A stretch of 64,000 bases of DNA from Acanthochlamys bracteata (taxonomy: Eukaryota > Streptophyta > Magnoliopsida > Pandanales > Velloziaceae), in the NCBI GenBank assembly GCA_019914995.1, contig CM034134.1:1196145-1260144 (forward strand), in the 5' to 3' direction. The notes under the pieces were generated by a model. The model worked only from the letters and a program-made list of their open reading frames with translations. It had not been told where the DNA came from and did no database searches. The position numbers and the translations under genes are program-made. Shown here one piece after another: positions 31,868 through 44,865 of the stretch (the stretch's first letter is position 1; each line of letters begins with the position of its first letter).

Positions 31868-33334
31868 ATGATCACTCGCTCTCATAGTCAATCTTCATTT
31901 GAATTTGATCCTGAACTTGAGAGAGAGGTTAGGAGAATTCGACGTAAGCGTAGAAATCATTTGAATATTAGAATTGAAGAGATGGTCATGGTAATCAAAT
32001 GAAACAATGGGGATCTTGACATTCCTACAATTCCTGTATCTCCATTTAGTATAGTTCTCCCTGATGCTGTTAGAAATTATGAATTAAAAACTATTCATTT
32101 TAATATGATGCCTTCTTTTCATGGTTTGAACAATGAGGATCCTTTAGCTCATATTCGAAAATTTTCAATATGGTTTCTAACATGCCTTTGATGGATGGGG
32201 TTACTTCAGAACACCTTTCAAATGAAAATCTTTCCTTATACTTTAAAAGATAGAGCAAAGGTATGGTTATAATCACTTAGATCTGTTCACTTACTACTTG
32301 GACCAAATTCAAAAGCACAGGTTTTAGAGAAATTCTTTTTTCAACTCGTAAAACTGATGCATTAAGAGATAAAATTATGCAATTTACTCAACAACTGATG
32401 AGTCATTTTCTTTTAATTCTATGTCCCCACCATGGTTTGCCTATTCTGGTTTTAATGCGTATATTTTATAAAGCACTAATCTGCTTTCTAGCAAAGTCAT
32501 AAATAATAATTATACAATCTATTCAATAAGACACCAAATGAATGTCAAACACTATTCAAAATCTAGCTCTTGAGACGCAACATATAGATACACGAGGAAG
32601 ACGAGCCGGAATTTATGAGGTGAATGGTAATAATGATTATGCTTCTAAAGCGTTGCTATTAATAACAAATTGGATGCTTTCTAAAATGGAACGGAAAAAC
32701 TCCCAACACAAAAGGTATGTGGCATTTGTGATTTATCCGGTCATTCTACATCGTATATTGTCCACAGGGAGTAGATTTTCCTGAGTTTGTACAAGAACAA
32801 GCGAATATGGTAAGTTCGTATAACCGACATCCTAAACATGATCCATATTCAAACACTTACAATCCTGAATGGAGAAATCACCCCAACTTCTCGTGAAGCA
32901 ATCAACAACACCAACCTCCACCTCAACCAAAGCCATCGACTTCATTGAAGGACTTGGTAAGACAGTTAGCAATTGGTCAACAAAAGCTTGAAGCTCAGGT
33001 AGGTCAAATTGCTCAAATTTTGAACCAAAGAGAGGCTGGTAAGTTTCCTAGTCAACCTAACATCAATCCACGAAATAATGAACAAGCAAAAGCCATTCAA
33101 TTAAGATCAGGTAAGCTTATTAATAATAACGATAAGGTTGATATTTCTGATGAAAATATAGTTGCAGGTGATGGAAAACAAGAGCTGGACAGAGCTGGAT
33201 CAAGAGAAAAATTGTCGAAATCATCGCCATCTGAGATTGATCAACACAATGGAAAAGAATCTACTCATCATCCTTCCGGACTGCACAAGGCGGTTGATCG
33301 TTATACACCTCCTATCCATTTTCGGGCCGTCTAA
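31868..33334 (+). pseudogene. Athila-type gag remnant
   Basis: It starts MITRSHSQSSFEFDPELE and soon hits a stop. Later degenerate stretches and an open part at 32945-33334 carry Athila gag features (KDLVRQLAIGQQKLEAQVG, IQLRSGK). Several stops and frame changes break it; no full Gag can be made. Confidence 0.75.
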
Positions 33335-33375
33335 AGCAAAATAAACAGGATAAGCAATTTCAAGATATTTATGAT

Positions 33376-34575
33376 ATGTTAAGTAAAGTGCATATTAACC
33401 TTCCTTTGCTTAATGTGATTGAACAGATTCCAGCATATGGAAAATTCATTAAGAATTTGAAGGCTCACAAACTCAAATTTGCACCAAATGAAGGAGTCAG
33501 ATTGAACAAGAATATAAGTGCAGTGTTGAAAAGCGAGCTTCCACCTAAGCTTGATGATCCAGGTAGTTTTGATATTCCTATCACTATTGGTGCCAAGAGA
33601 CTTGGACGTGCTATGTTGGATTTAGGAGCAAACATCAACTTGATGCCATTTTCTATCTACAAAGAGTTGGGTTTGGAAGGTATAAAAAAGACTACTACAC
33701 GTCTAGAGCTTGCTGACCATTCCATACGGCATCCCACAGGTATTATAGAGGATGTTTTAGTTCAACTTGACAAATTAATTCTTCTTGCAGATTTCATTGT
33801 TTTAGACATGGAGGAAAACTTGAGAAATGATCGTGAGATCCCTATTCTTCTTGGTCGTCCGTTTATGGCTACTGCAGACACATGTATCAACGTGAAAAAA
33901 GGCACCCTTACAATGACAGTATTGGGTGAAATCGTTAAATTCAAAGTGTTTGATACTTTAAAACATCCTTCTATTTCTTCAAATTCTTGCTTTTCTGTTG
34001 ATTTATTAGATCCACTAATCGATTCTGTTGTTTTGCAGGAAAAATACAAGGATGATTTGGAAGCAGCGTTAACTTTAGATGTGGGAGATATTGATAGCTC
34101 CAATGATATGCTTGCTGCCCTAAATATGTTAAAACCAATTCAATCTAGTTATAGAGTCTCATTTGAATATTTAGAGATGAATAAAACAAAAATAGAGCCA
34201 TCTACTGTAGTCCCTCCTAAATTAGAACTCAAACCATTGCCTGAACATCTTAAATATGTATTCTTAGGTGATAATGAAACCCTTCCAGTTATCATATCTT
34301 CAGATCTTACAGTTAGAGAAGAGGAGAGTCTCATTAATATCCTAAAAGAGCATAGGACAGCAATAGGTTGGACAATAGCTGACATAAAAGGTATTAGTCC
34401 TGTAATGTGTATGCATAGAATTTTAATGGAGGATGATGTAAAACCTACTCGTGAAAGCCAAAGGAGATTAAATCCTAATATGAAAGAGGTTGTTAGAGCG
34501 GAAATTTTAAAACTGCTTGATGTAGGAGTAATCTATCCAATTTTTGATAGTAGATGGTTAGTCCTGTGCAAGTAG
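33376..34575 (+). pseudogene. Athila-type protease and N-terminal reverse transcriptase fragment
   Basis: A 399-codon open frame. The retropepsin-like part has AMLDLGANINLMP as its active-site region and ILLGRPFM as its flap end. The linker before the RT (WTIADIKGISP) and the first RT block follow, then the frame is lost at about 34560 in the sequence where the RT catalytic core would begin. Not full length. Confidence 0.85.
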
Positions 34576-34576
34576 T

Positions 34577-36242
34577 ACCTAAGAAATCTGGAATAACAGT
34601 AGTTAAAAATGAAAATAATGAATTGATCCCTTCAAAAATAACTACGGGATGACGGGTTTGTATTGATTATAGAAAGTTGAATTCTGCAACAAGAAAAGAT
34701 CATTTTCCTTTACCTTTCATTGATCAAATGCTTGAACGTTTGGCTGGACACTCACATTATTGTTTTCTTGATGGTTTTTCAGGTTATAATCAAATTCCGA
34801 TTGCTCCAGAAGACCAAGAGAAGACAACTTTCACTTGCCCATTTGGTACTTTCGCCTATAGGAGAATGCCTTTTAGTTTGTGCAATGCTCCAGCAATATT
34901 TTAAAGATGTATGATAGCTATATTCTCTGATATGGTAGAAAGAATCATTGAGGTATTTATGGATGATCTTTCAGTTTTTGGATCTTCTTTTGATGGATGC
35001 CTTGATAATTTGAAATTGGTTTTATCTAGATGTGAAGAAACGAATTTGGTTTTAAATTGGGAAAAATGTCATTTTATGGTTAAACAAGGAATTGTTTTAG
35101 GACATGTGGTTTCTAGTAAAGAAATTGAGGTGGATAAAGCAAAAATTGAAATTATAAAAAATCTACCTTCTCCTACTTCAGTAAAAGGCATTAGAAGTTT
35201 CTTAAGCCATGCTGGTTTTTATAGAAGATTCATTAAGGATTTTTCTAAAATAACTAGGCCTCTATGTGATTTATTGGCTAAGGATGCTGTGTTTGATTTT
35301 GATGAAGATTGTTTGAATGCATTCAATAATTTGAAAAATACCTTAACTACTGCTCCTATCATTACTGCTCCTGACTGGAATTTACCATTTGAATTAATGT
35401 GTGATGCTTCAGATTATCCTATTGGTGCAGTGCTTGGTCAACGAATTGATAAACTGCCACATGTTATATATTATGCTAGCAAGACTTTGAATGATGCACA
35501 ACTTAATTATTCAACAACAGAAAAAGAGTTGCTTGCTGTGGTGTTTGCTTTAGAAAAATTTCGTCCGTATATTTTTGGTTCTAAAGTTATTGTATTTACT
35601 GACCATGCTGCTCTTAAGTATTTGTTGACTAAAAAAGATGCTAAGCCTAGGTTGATTCGATGGATCTTATTGCTACAAGAGTTTGACTTAGAGATTAAAG
35701 ATAAGAAAGGAAGCGAGAATGTAGTAGCAGACCATCTTTCTCGTATCGTGATTGAAGATCAAAGAGAAGGAGATGATATGCCTCTAAATGATTCTTTTTC
35801 AGATGAACAACTTCTTTCCATTACTTATAAAGAATCTTGGTATGCTGATTTTGTGAATTATCTTGCTAGTGGTGTAATGAGGAATAATTTATCTTTTCAA
35901 AAAAAGAAGAGATTTCTATCTATGGTGAAGCACTATTATTGGGATGATCCCTATTTGTTTAAGCACTGTCCGGACCAAATTATTAGAAGATGCATTTCTG
36001 AGGATGAACAAGAAAGCATTTTAAGACATAGCCATGAGTTAGCATGTGGAGGTCATTTTAGTGCTAAGAAAACAACCCATAAAGTCCTTCAATCAGGTTT
36101 CTTTTGGCCCACTTTATTTAAAGATGCATTTAACTTTTGTTCTAAGTGTGACAGATGTCAAAGAATAGGAAATATCAGCAGGAGGAACATGATGCCGTTG
36201 ACTAATATTTTAGTTGTAGAACTCTTTGATGTTGGGGTATAG
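34577..36242 (+). pseudogene. Athila-type reverse transcriptase, RNase H and integrase zinc-finger fragment
   Basis: RT blocks CIDYRKLNSATRKDHFPLPF, FLDGFSGYNQI and the catalytic FMDDLSVFG are readable, but a TGA interrupts the frame near 34651 and a TAA near 34903. RNase H ([34 protein letters not shown]) follows about 35400-35640, then the integrase H-H-C-C finger ([11 protein letters not shown]) near 36150. Confidence 0.85.
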
Positions 36243-36247
36243 ACTTC

Positions 36248-37126
36248 ATGGGTCCATTTCCTTCCTCCTTTGGGTATTCTTATATTCTTGTTGATGTTGA
36301 TTATGCATCTAAATGGGTAGAGGCTCAAGCTACAAAAGGTAATGATCATAAGATTGTCCTCAAATTTTTGAAGAATATGATTTTCACTAGATTTGGAACC
36401 CCTAGAGCAATCATTAGTGATGGTGGTAAACATTTTTGTAATAAACCTTTTGATACTTTGTTAAGGAAATATGGCATAACTCATAAAGTAGCCACTCCAT
36501 ATCACCCTCAAATCTCAGGACAAGTAGAAATTAGCAATAGAGAAATCAAAAATATTTTGGAGAAAACTGTGAACACCACAAGAAAGGATTGGGCAATAAA
36601 ACTTAATGATGCTTTATGGGCTTACAGGACAGCATATAAAACACCTATAGGGATGAGTCCATATCGTATTGTGTTTGAAAAAACATGTCATTTACCTATG
36701 AAACTTGAACATAATGCATATTGGGCTATAAAGAAGCTAAACTTTGACATGAAGGATGCAGGGGATGAAAGAAAGTTGCAACTCAATGAATTGGAAGAAA
36801 TTCGCAACGAAGCTTATGAGAATGCAAAGATTTATAAGGAACGCACAAAGTCCTATCATGACAAGTCAATTCAGCGAAAAGAGTTTACTGCAGGTATGAA
36901 AGTTTTATTGTTTAACTCACGGTTGAAACTCTTTCCAGGAAAACTGAAGTCAAAATGGCATGGACCATATGAGATAATTGAAACCTTTCCATATAGAGCT
37001 ATAAAAATCAAGGATCTCAAATCTGGAGCACAATTTAAGGTCAATGGGCATCGCTTGAAGCCATACTTGGAGGCCACCCTTGCAATCCAAACTGAACCAA
37101 CCCTCCAACTGCGCAATCCTATTTGA
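36248..37126 (+). pseudogene. Athila-type integrase core and C-terminus
   Basis: A 292-codon frame continuing the previous one after a frameshift near 36240. The core has [10 protein letters not shown], a D at ISDGGKHF and [20 protein letters not shown] with the final E. It ends with the GPYEI / [12 protein letters not shown] tail. The first part of the core is in another frame. Confidence 0.85.
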
Positions 37127-38394
37127 CAAACTTCTCGTCTGGCTGAAGACGTTAAATTTAGCGCTTATTGAGAGGCAACCCAATGCCTTTATTTCTAGTA
37201 GCAATTAAATTTTGTAGAATTTTATTTTCATTTGATTTGATATGTTTATTATTTTTGAAGGATTCGGAAAGAAAGAAGATTCACTATAATGCAAAGATTT
37301 GTTACTGTGATGCAGTTGATGGAGAAGTTAACTAAAGATTCGCCATTTAAAAATCAGGGGAGTTTTTCTACACTTAAATTTTTATATTCCTTGGCTTTAT
37401 ATATTGTTCATGTTTATCTTTCACTATTGAGGACAATGTCGAATTCAAGCTTGGGGGGAGATAGAAAATTATGCACAAACATCGATTGATAGTCTATCAT
37501 TCATTTTTCAATAATGAGTTTGAACTGTCTTTCTATTATTGCTTTTGAAACTAGAATCTTTATTGAGTTTGTTCGTATAATATTCTTATTAACTAAGCCT
37601 ACATTCTTTTTGATATAGTACTGTATATAATTGATTTGATAAAATCTTGTCATTCTAGACAATGCAATTGAATACATTTTATAGAGAATTTTGATTTCAT
37701 AGTCTATAGCGAGTGATGACATCTATCACCATACAATACGATGCTTAGAGTTGATCTTAATATTTTTTGTGTTGTCTTGTTTTGTTTTCAATTTGTAGGA
37801 ATAATTGAGATACAGAGTTATAAAGAGTCTTTGAAAAGTATAAGGGTAAAGAAAGAGCATTTGTGAAAAAAAAAAAAAAAAAAAAAGCTCGAGTATACAT
37901 TGTAAAGTGCAATGGTAAAGAAAGAGCGATTAAATAAATAAAAGAGCCGCAAAATTGGGCCAATGCTTGAGTATACCTTGTTCTTTTTGAAGTTAAATGT
38001 GCTCTTGGTTACTTTGTATTTTGACGACTTCCTAAATTTCAATTCATACATTACAATATTTAAACTAACTTGGTGAATCTCTAAGAATTGTATGTGTAGT
38101 GGGGAGATGAGTTCTAAACATACTTATGGACATTGAATTTTAAACTTCCTTCTAATATGTTGCATATGTTTTGGAATGCGAGGTTGAGTTGATTTGATTA
38201 TTATATAGTGCAATTAAAGAAGTTTGTAAGTGATGTTAATTTGTATATTATGCTTACATTATTCTTTAAAGATTTTGGTTGATCAAGCTACACGAAGAAA
38301 TTGAAAATTATGAGAATAAGTTGTAAAAAATGATATTTATAATTTTCTTATCATTTTGCTCGAGGACTAGCAAAAACTTAAGCTTGGAGGTATT
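37127..38394 (+). other. Athila 3' untranslated spacer between pol and LTR
   Basis: No frame above background. It holds the purine tract at 37447-37461, a poly-A run of about 20 (37867-37886) and AT-rich sequence. Athila relatives may carry an env-like frame here; none is seen. Confidence 0.6.
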
Positions 38395-39686
38395 TGATAA
38401 TGTGTAATGTGATATATTTATTATATCTTATTATTATAATAAATATTAGATTTTTATTAAAATTATATTCACAATATGAATTATTTTATTTTATTTTATT
38501 TTGTGAAGTATAGGTGAATAAAGAAGCAAATTATTGAAGGAATAAAATAAAAGAGCTAATCATGGAAGGAAATATCAAGCGACGATCTTCATTGATGCAT
38601 TTGACCAATCAAATCCAAATCAAAGATTTAGCATCAAATCTAGCATCAAATTTAGCATCAAATATAGCAACGAATCTACATCAAATCTAATCAGAATATC
38701 CTGAATATATCTTTTGCCTAATTTTATGGAAGAAAGTTCCACTATAAAAAGAGGTGAATCGAAGGAGCATCGAAGAGCCAACGAAGAGGCAACAAAAGGC
38801 CAGACGAAAACCTAGAGAGAGCCGACGGAAGATGTAAAGGAAGATCAAATTAGAGACGAAAAATTCTTCAGATTTGCTTTCTTCTCTTTTTCTCATGTTT
38901 TATTTTTCTTACAATATTATTGTGTGTATTAATATGAGTGGCTAATTTCTCTAAACTGGAGTTAGGATGAAACCCTAATAAGTTTAATTTATTTTTTGAA
39001 TATTATGTGATGTATGGATTGTTGATTTTATGTGAGTTGTTAATTCTTGTTTGAAAAGATGTTTAGATTTTAAATTCGCATGCATGATTAGCATTGGATT
39101 TGATATCTAAATTATTATATTAATTGTGTTTGCGAGGACCAATCGGAGCATAATTTACGACTTACAGGATTAACAATTGTAGTTAATATTTACTGGACCA
39201 AAGTGAATGTAATTATATGATTTATGATTTCGCAGAACCTAATGCATTGTTAGTAATTTCTAAACAAGGAGTTAGAATATCACTAACGATAGGTGATTTT
39301 ATACTGGACCAAAGTTAAAGTCATAATTAAAAATCGTATCTATGAACTGGACCAAGGTGTTAGATACAAGATCTTCACAATCATCATAATCTATTATCAT
39401 ATTTATTTAAGGATTAAATTAGAGGCATTAGTGGTGGATTCTAAAACTCCAGTTGTTTGCATACTTGTTTTCTCAATCCGTGTGTTACTTTCCGTTCTTA
39501 GCTCTCGTACACTTTTGATTCATTTTCACAAACACAACTTTTGTTACTAAAAATTTAGATTAGAGTTAACAACAATCTCTGTGGAACAAACTCGTTATCT
39601 GCTATACGGTAGACGACAACCGTGTACTTGCGGGATAGACTAGGATAGAATCGCTGAGTTTTTCTTAGTTGGTTTTATCTACATCA
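38395..39686 (+). repeat. 3' LTR of the Athila-type element
   Basis: Begins TGATAATGTGTAATGTG after the tract AAGCTTGGAGG and ends TTTTATCTACATCA. Only its last ~75 bp have a counterpart at the 5' end (31657-31729). It contains a possible TATA 'ctataaaaag' near 38742 and repeats of 'catcaaatctagcatcaaat'. Confidence 0.75.
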
Positions 39687-39739
39687 CCTACAGCATAAGA
39701 TTGCCATAGAGGTTATGGCGCGCCAGCCGTAGGATTCAC

Positions 39740-42362
39740 AGGAAGTCTTCTTGCTCGCCAAATTATATGAGCAGAAACTTTCTCTAGAGACCTCGTTCCG
39801 ACAGGTTCGCAACTTCACGTTCCGCCCAACAACTCCTATATCTTCATCTCAAGCTTCTTCCTTTAGCTCTTCCTCCTCTACACTCCCTCCTACTAAGATC
39901 TCATCCAATACCAATTCCACAATCCGTCAACACCCTATACACCTTACTACTAGAGATTAACCTCCAATGTGCAAAAGGACTATGCTTGTACTACGACGAG
40001 AAATATGATCGCACTCATCGATGTTCTTCTCAGCTATACTCTATTGCCGGCCTCGACGATGAGACATCTGAAGATGACATCGTGGAGGAACCTACTACAG
40101 AGTATGCGACATTCCGTACCCACGACGAGCACTATGAGTTTCTCGTTATACCGTTTGGCCTCACAAACGTATCGGCGACATTTCAGTCACTGATGAATGA
40201 TATTTTTCGGTCGTATTTACGTCATTTTGTATTAGTATTTTTTTGATTATATTCTAGTGTATAGCCGCTCATGGCAAGATCACCAACATCATCTTCACTT
40301 GGTTCTTGTCTTGCTACACAAGGAGAATCTTCGGGCTAATTTTTCTAAATACAGTCTTGGGTGTTCCTCCGTAACTTACTTGGGCTATATAGTTTTGGCT
40401 GATGGGATAGCTGCTACTCCGTCGAAGGTCCAAGCAGTGCTCGATTGGCCGATGCCGAGCTCTGTGACTTCATTATGCCAATTTTTGGGTCTAACGAGCT
40501 GCTATCGCTGATTTTGAAAGACTATAGTAAAATTGTAGCCCCACTAATAGCTTTCTTAAAGAAAAATGCTTTTCCCTGATCTATAGACGTAGAAGTGGCA
40601 TTCCAAGCTCTCACGACTGTAATGTCATCAACTCCTATTTTGGCTAACCTAGACTTTAATCGATCTTTTACTGTCGAAACGGACGCTTCCGGAGTTGACG
40701 TTGGTGCCTTATCGTCTCAACACAAGCAGCCGATTGCTTACTTTAGCAAGGCACTCAAAAGATCAACAGTCTCAAAGTCCACCTATGAGAAGGAGCTCAT
40801 CGCACTAATACTTGCAGTGCAATATTGGAGACCATACTTGTTGGGCCGTCAATTCACCACAAAAGTTTGATCATCTTAGTCTCAAATACCTCTTAGAGTA
40901 CCGTTTAGTCACTCCCGAGCAGCATAAGTGGCTGGTTAACTTGATGCTTTGTCTCGATGTTTTCCTGCTTCACGCACTGCTTTCACAACCATTCAATCAT
41001 CTTTTCAGGGCAACCTTCGGCGTGCTCAAACATCTAATGCGTACACTCTGCACCAAATTCAGCAAGCAAATTCTGATGTTTCCCAGGGTCTAACAATCAG
41101 TAATGACATCCTCCTACGAAACAACATATTCGGGTGCCAGCAAATGAGTCCCTCCGCCAGCAATTACTATTCGAAGCTCATAATTCTGCCCAAGACGGCC
41201 ATGGAGGTCAATTTCGAACTTATAAAAGAGTATTTAATATGTTTTATTGGCTTTGTCTATCTTAGGACGTCCAATAATATATCGCAGCATGCGATACTTG
41301 TGCCGGAACAAAGAACTCCACCCTGCAGCCCGATGGACTCCTACAACCCTTGCCGATTCCAGAAAGCATTTGGACGGACATCTCAATGGACTTCATCAAG
41401 GGTCTTCCTTTATCCGCGAGGATGAACATTGTTCTAGTAGTGGTTGATCGGCTTTCTAAATATGGACGTTTCAAATTCCCCGATGGCACTCATATACCGC
41501 AACTTCAATTGCAGATGTGTTCACAAGAGAGATCCTTAAACTTCATGGTTGTCCTGAGTCCATTGTCAGTGATCGTGATCCAATCTTTATCAGCTCATTT
41601 TGGAAGGAACTCATAGATTACATGGCACTGCACCCCACACTAGTTCATCATACCATCTGCAGTTCGACGACCAAACCGAGGTATTAAACATGACCTTGGA
41701 ATCCTACTTAAGATGTTTTGCAGGGAAGCACCCTTGTCAATGGATGCTTTGGCTGCATTGGTCGGAGTATTCCTATAAGCACGCACTCGGAAACAAAAGT
41801 GACACCATTCGAAGTTATTTGTCCTCCTCCGTCCTTGGTTTTCCTGGCCAGTGGCTCTACGAAACACGACAACATCGACCATCAGGTTCGCGAGAGGGAT
41901 TTCATCCTTCGCGACCTCAAACTACACTTGCAGAAGGCACAGCAACGCATTAACAACGCTGGAGACTGTCATCGAAGAGATAAGTCTTTCCAACCTAGAG
42001 ACTCTGTCTTTTTAAAGTTACAACCTTATCGACAAGTGTTTGTTGCTCAGCGGCGAAATCACAAGCTCCGCCACAAGTTTTACGGACCATTTCGCATTAT
42101 AGAGTGTGTTGGCTTAGTTGCATATCACTTGGACCTTCCCCTCGACTCCAAAATTCACCTCATCGTGCACGTATCTCAGTTGAAGGACGGGCACTCTGTT
42201 CCGCTAGTTATCACACCTCAACTTCCCCAACTAGCTGAGGATGGCTACTTTCATCTACACCCACGTGGCATTCTGGCATATAGGCGTGTGAACGTAGGGG
42301 GTACAAGTCAGCGGGAAGCCTTAGTTACGTGTGAGGGTCTTTCGGATGAGGAAGCTTCTTAG
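39740..42362 (+). pseudogene. Chromovirus-type gag-pol remnant
   Basis: Fragments in order: gag end with a Ser-rich linker (39751-39960); a damaged zinc knuckle ([13 protein letters not shown], about 39986) joined directly to late reverse transcriptase ([13 protein letters not shown], about 40130), so protease and early RT are deleted. The RT catalytic aspartates are lost to a stop near 40243. RNase H follows (VETDASGVDVGAL, 40680), integrase core pieces ([19 protein letters not shown], 41350) and a C-terminal part (KIHLIVHVSQLKDG, 42160) that leads into a chromodomain-like EGLSDEEAS end. Many stops and frame shifts. Confidence 0.8.
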
Positions 42363-42429
42363 GAGGATCTTGATTGGTTTCATCGACGTTCTCTCTCGAG
42401 GACGAGGTTGACTCTCAAGAGGAGGGAAA

Positions 42430-42826
42430 TGTTACACACTCATCTACAACGAACTCAACAGTTCCATCTACCAGGACTCCGGTTCTTACTAGAGCAAACG
42501 GGGGCATTCCTCCCAAACGCAATCTAAGATATTTTTACATAATTAGCACCTATGGGCACACTACTGAAAAGAACTCTTTCAAATAGACTGCCAACATTAT
42601 ATGCAGAATCCTTTTATTGATTGCATTAGTTTTGAAGCAACTAATGAGCACTGCCGTCAACATACACTAATGAACAAACTACATGCAAAAGGAAATCTAA
42701 CCTCTCCAAGACTGATTTGTTTTGATGATTTCATTTTCACTTTTCCATTTCGAGCTATGTGATTTGTCCTTTTTTTTTAACTTACTATTTGAGTTAATTT
42801 AACTTTCTCTCTATTGAAGCATATCA
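42430..42826 (+). repeat. 3' LTR of the chromovirus-type element
   Basis: 397 bp, TGTTACACACTC...GAAGCATATCA, preceded by the purine tract AGAGGAGGGAAA. Lacks ~54 bp present in the 5' LTR. Confidence 0.85.
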
Positions 42827-43394
42827 ACAACTGAGGAAGACGATCACGCGAACAGATGATTGTGGCAAGTTATCGGAGAGCAATTGGAGATCGAAAGGCC
42901 AATTATAGTTGCCACGATGAAGCAATTGCGAAGACGTGGCATCACTTCGAGGCTCGGTGCTAGAATTCTGATGATGGTTGCAAAGATGACCATGGCGCAA
43001 AAGACACCATAGGGAACGAGTGTCGTGGTTGCAAACCTTATTGACCGAGTGGTGAAGTAAGTGGTTGCCAATTTAAGATGCTGCAGAGACGACCAAATAG
43101 CATTGGCAAATAATTTAGGCGGCAGCAAAGACAATCCCGTTACGGCGGCACGAGATTCAGACCGACTCGGTAAAGTTGTGAGGAATACACGCAATGCATA
43201 GAAGTGAGAAATAGAAGGAGAAAAGTGAATGTGTAACTCATTATTGGTAGGATTATCTTTTTAGTATGGAATGTGAGCTTTTCTTTGAAAATTATTAGAG
43301 AGTTTGTAAATTGTGTATTTCATTTCATTCTAACTGTTATATTTATGTTGCAAGATTTTCGATATTTCAATTGCACTTGCCAAAACTATGGGAG
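42827..43394. other. Intergenic, nothing recognised
   Basis: Of more ordinary base composition than its surroundings. A 116-codon minus-strand frame (42844-43194) shows no recognisable domain and no splice or promoter context. It may be an unknown repeat or host DNA. Confidence 0.4.
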
Positions 43395-43648
43395 AATTTG
43401 GAAGTGCTTATAAAATAAAGCTTTTCTAAAATAAAAAATATTTTTATTTTTTTTAAAAAATAAATTCTATTTTTTTATCTCTAAAAAAATAATAAAAATA
43501 TATAAAAAGTCTCACTACATAAAATTTTTCTGCACTTTCTAAAATTTTAAATAAATTTTCTAAATATTTATAAAATATATATTAAAAAATATATAATTAA
43601 AAATTAAAAAACTGTTTATAAAAAGCGTTCAACCAAACGAGCTCTGTG
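43395..43648. mobile_element. AT-rich foldback MITE (family M1)
   Basis: The ends 'ggaagtgcttataaaataaagc' and 'tataaaaagcgttcaaccaaacg' enclose the family core ('cactacataaaatttttctgcac'). Confidence 0.65.
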
Positions 43649-43918
43649 TCTTGAAATTAAACCCTGAATGACCCCGTTCGTAGGTAGTCATTTTAGACAT
43701 TAGTAGTTCCTGTCTTTACGCACACATCTTGTCATGTAGGAAATTTTTTGGGTTTCAAGTTTCGTTATAATGCTGTGAACAAAACATGTTAATTTACTTA
43801 TTGTTATATTATTCGTTAAAACAATAATTGATGATTTTTCTATGATTTAATTAACATTCTCTATATTGGATGGATGATTTTGCAAATATATACCGTAAGT
43901 AAGATGATATCTTGTGAC

Positions 43919-43948
43919 ATTTGTGTGTGTGTGTGTGTGTTTTTTTTG
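43919..43948. repeat. (TG)n microsatellite
   Basis: 'ttgtgtgtgtgtgtgtgtg' followed by a T run. No gene is nearby. Confidence 0.9.
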
Positions 43949-44456
43949 CATCCAAAAATAAAATTTTAATTAAAAAATTAATTTTAGATAACTTTTTATG
44001 TTATCTTTAAAATAATCTATTTTCACTTTTTAAAAACTCAAAAGTCACTCCTAAAAACTGACATCTATGAAAAATATGGAGATGTTTGACATTGCTTTTC
44101 AAATGATTATCATTTCAAATAAAATTTCATGTTTTTCAATAAACTTCTACGATATTTTATAATTTTTTTGAAAATTTTAAGAAAGATTGAGAGCCACTTC
44201 AAATGTTGCTCAAAGCTAAGTCCGTTCGGTGAGCATGAGAAGAAGATGAAGAAAAAATATTGTATGTCATAAATTTTTTATATATAATATTTATTATTTT
44301 TTATAAAAAAATTAAGCTCATTTTTAAAAAAAAATTCAAAATACTCATTATTTTAAAAAAGTTTTACTTAAAAATACTCCTAAAATTTTCCTCTATCTAA
44401 TTTCTCTTAATCATTTTTTTATCGGAACACACTATTTAGTAGAGCTTATTTGAATA

Positions 44457-44724
44457 TGTTGGGACTTCAAATTGGTATAGGTTCATATTAGTAGCGGAGG
44501 AGTCTGAAAATAATATCCAAATGAAGATCGAGCTAGTCAAATTAGAGGTGAATCAGTAACTCGTCTTGAGTTGATCCAAATAAAATCCAACTTGGTGAGT
44601 TTAACGGTTCAATTCCTTTTTTTTCACATTAGCTGGTTGTTAAAATAAATATGTATTTATAAATAAAGAATGCTATTTCTTAAGAATTGGGCAATTTTTT
44701 TAGTATTAGAATCCGATTCCATAA
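44457..44724 (+). mobile_element. Solo LTR of the TRIM family
   Basis: It starts TGTTGGGACTTCAAATTGG and ends GAATCCGATTCCATAAT. It matches the TRIM LTR at 17442-17706 in order ('atccaaat', 'agctagtcaaatt', 'aattcctttttttt', 'aagaattgggcaattttttta'). Neither a primer-binding site nor a second LTR follows. Confidence 0.7.
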
Positions 44725-44865
44725 TATAATATCTACACCGTAAATAAGAATAAATTTCAAGAGATATTTGAGATTGACTATAAATAAAATATTTTTAAAA
44801 TAAATAATATTTTAAAAAATCTTTAGAAAATGAGGATCTTTTAAATAAAAAATGATTATGAAATA

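Larger units (their letters stand above)
31657..39686 (+). mobile_element. Athila-type Ty3/gypsy retrotransposon with truncated 5' LTR
   Basis: It begins with the last ~75 bp of an LTR (ACAACCGTGCACTTGCGGG...TACATCA), followed by the primer-binding site TTTGGCGCCGTTGCCGGGGA (31730-31749), the Asp-tRNA type of Athila/Tat elements. Gag, protease, reverse transcriptase, RNase H and integrase remnants follow in order. A purine tract AAGCTTGGGGGGAG lies at 37447-37461 and another (AAGCTTGGAGG) just before the 3' LTR. The 3' LTR is 38395-39686. No env-like frame was recognised. Confidence 0.85.
31122..42826 (+). mobile_element. Ty3/gypsy chromovirus-type LTR retrotransposon, split by an Athila-type insertion
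   Basis: The 5' LTR (31122-31572) and 3' LTR (42430-42826) both begin TGTTACACACTC and end GAAGCATATCA. A primer-binding site like TTGGTATC.(A)AGCC follows the first LTR (31574-31590) and a purine tract AGAGGAGGGAAA precedes the second. The internal part is interrupted after ~85 bp by the Athila element (31657-39686) and resumes at 39687 with gag-pol remnants. A 5-bp target duplication is not evident (ATGAC and ACAAC). Old and inactive. Confidence 0.85.

Noticed and set aside
37867-37886. Poly-A run, possible retroposed gene end
   Set aside because: It lies in the Athila 3' spacer with no upstream coding copy or target duplication; a simple A run.
42844-43194. 116-codon minus-strand open frame
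   Set aside because: No recognisable domain, no splice or promoter context, and directly beside a retrotransposon LTR. Chance frame in a less AT-rich stretch.
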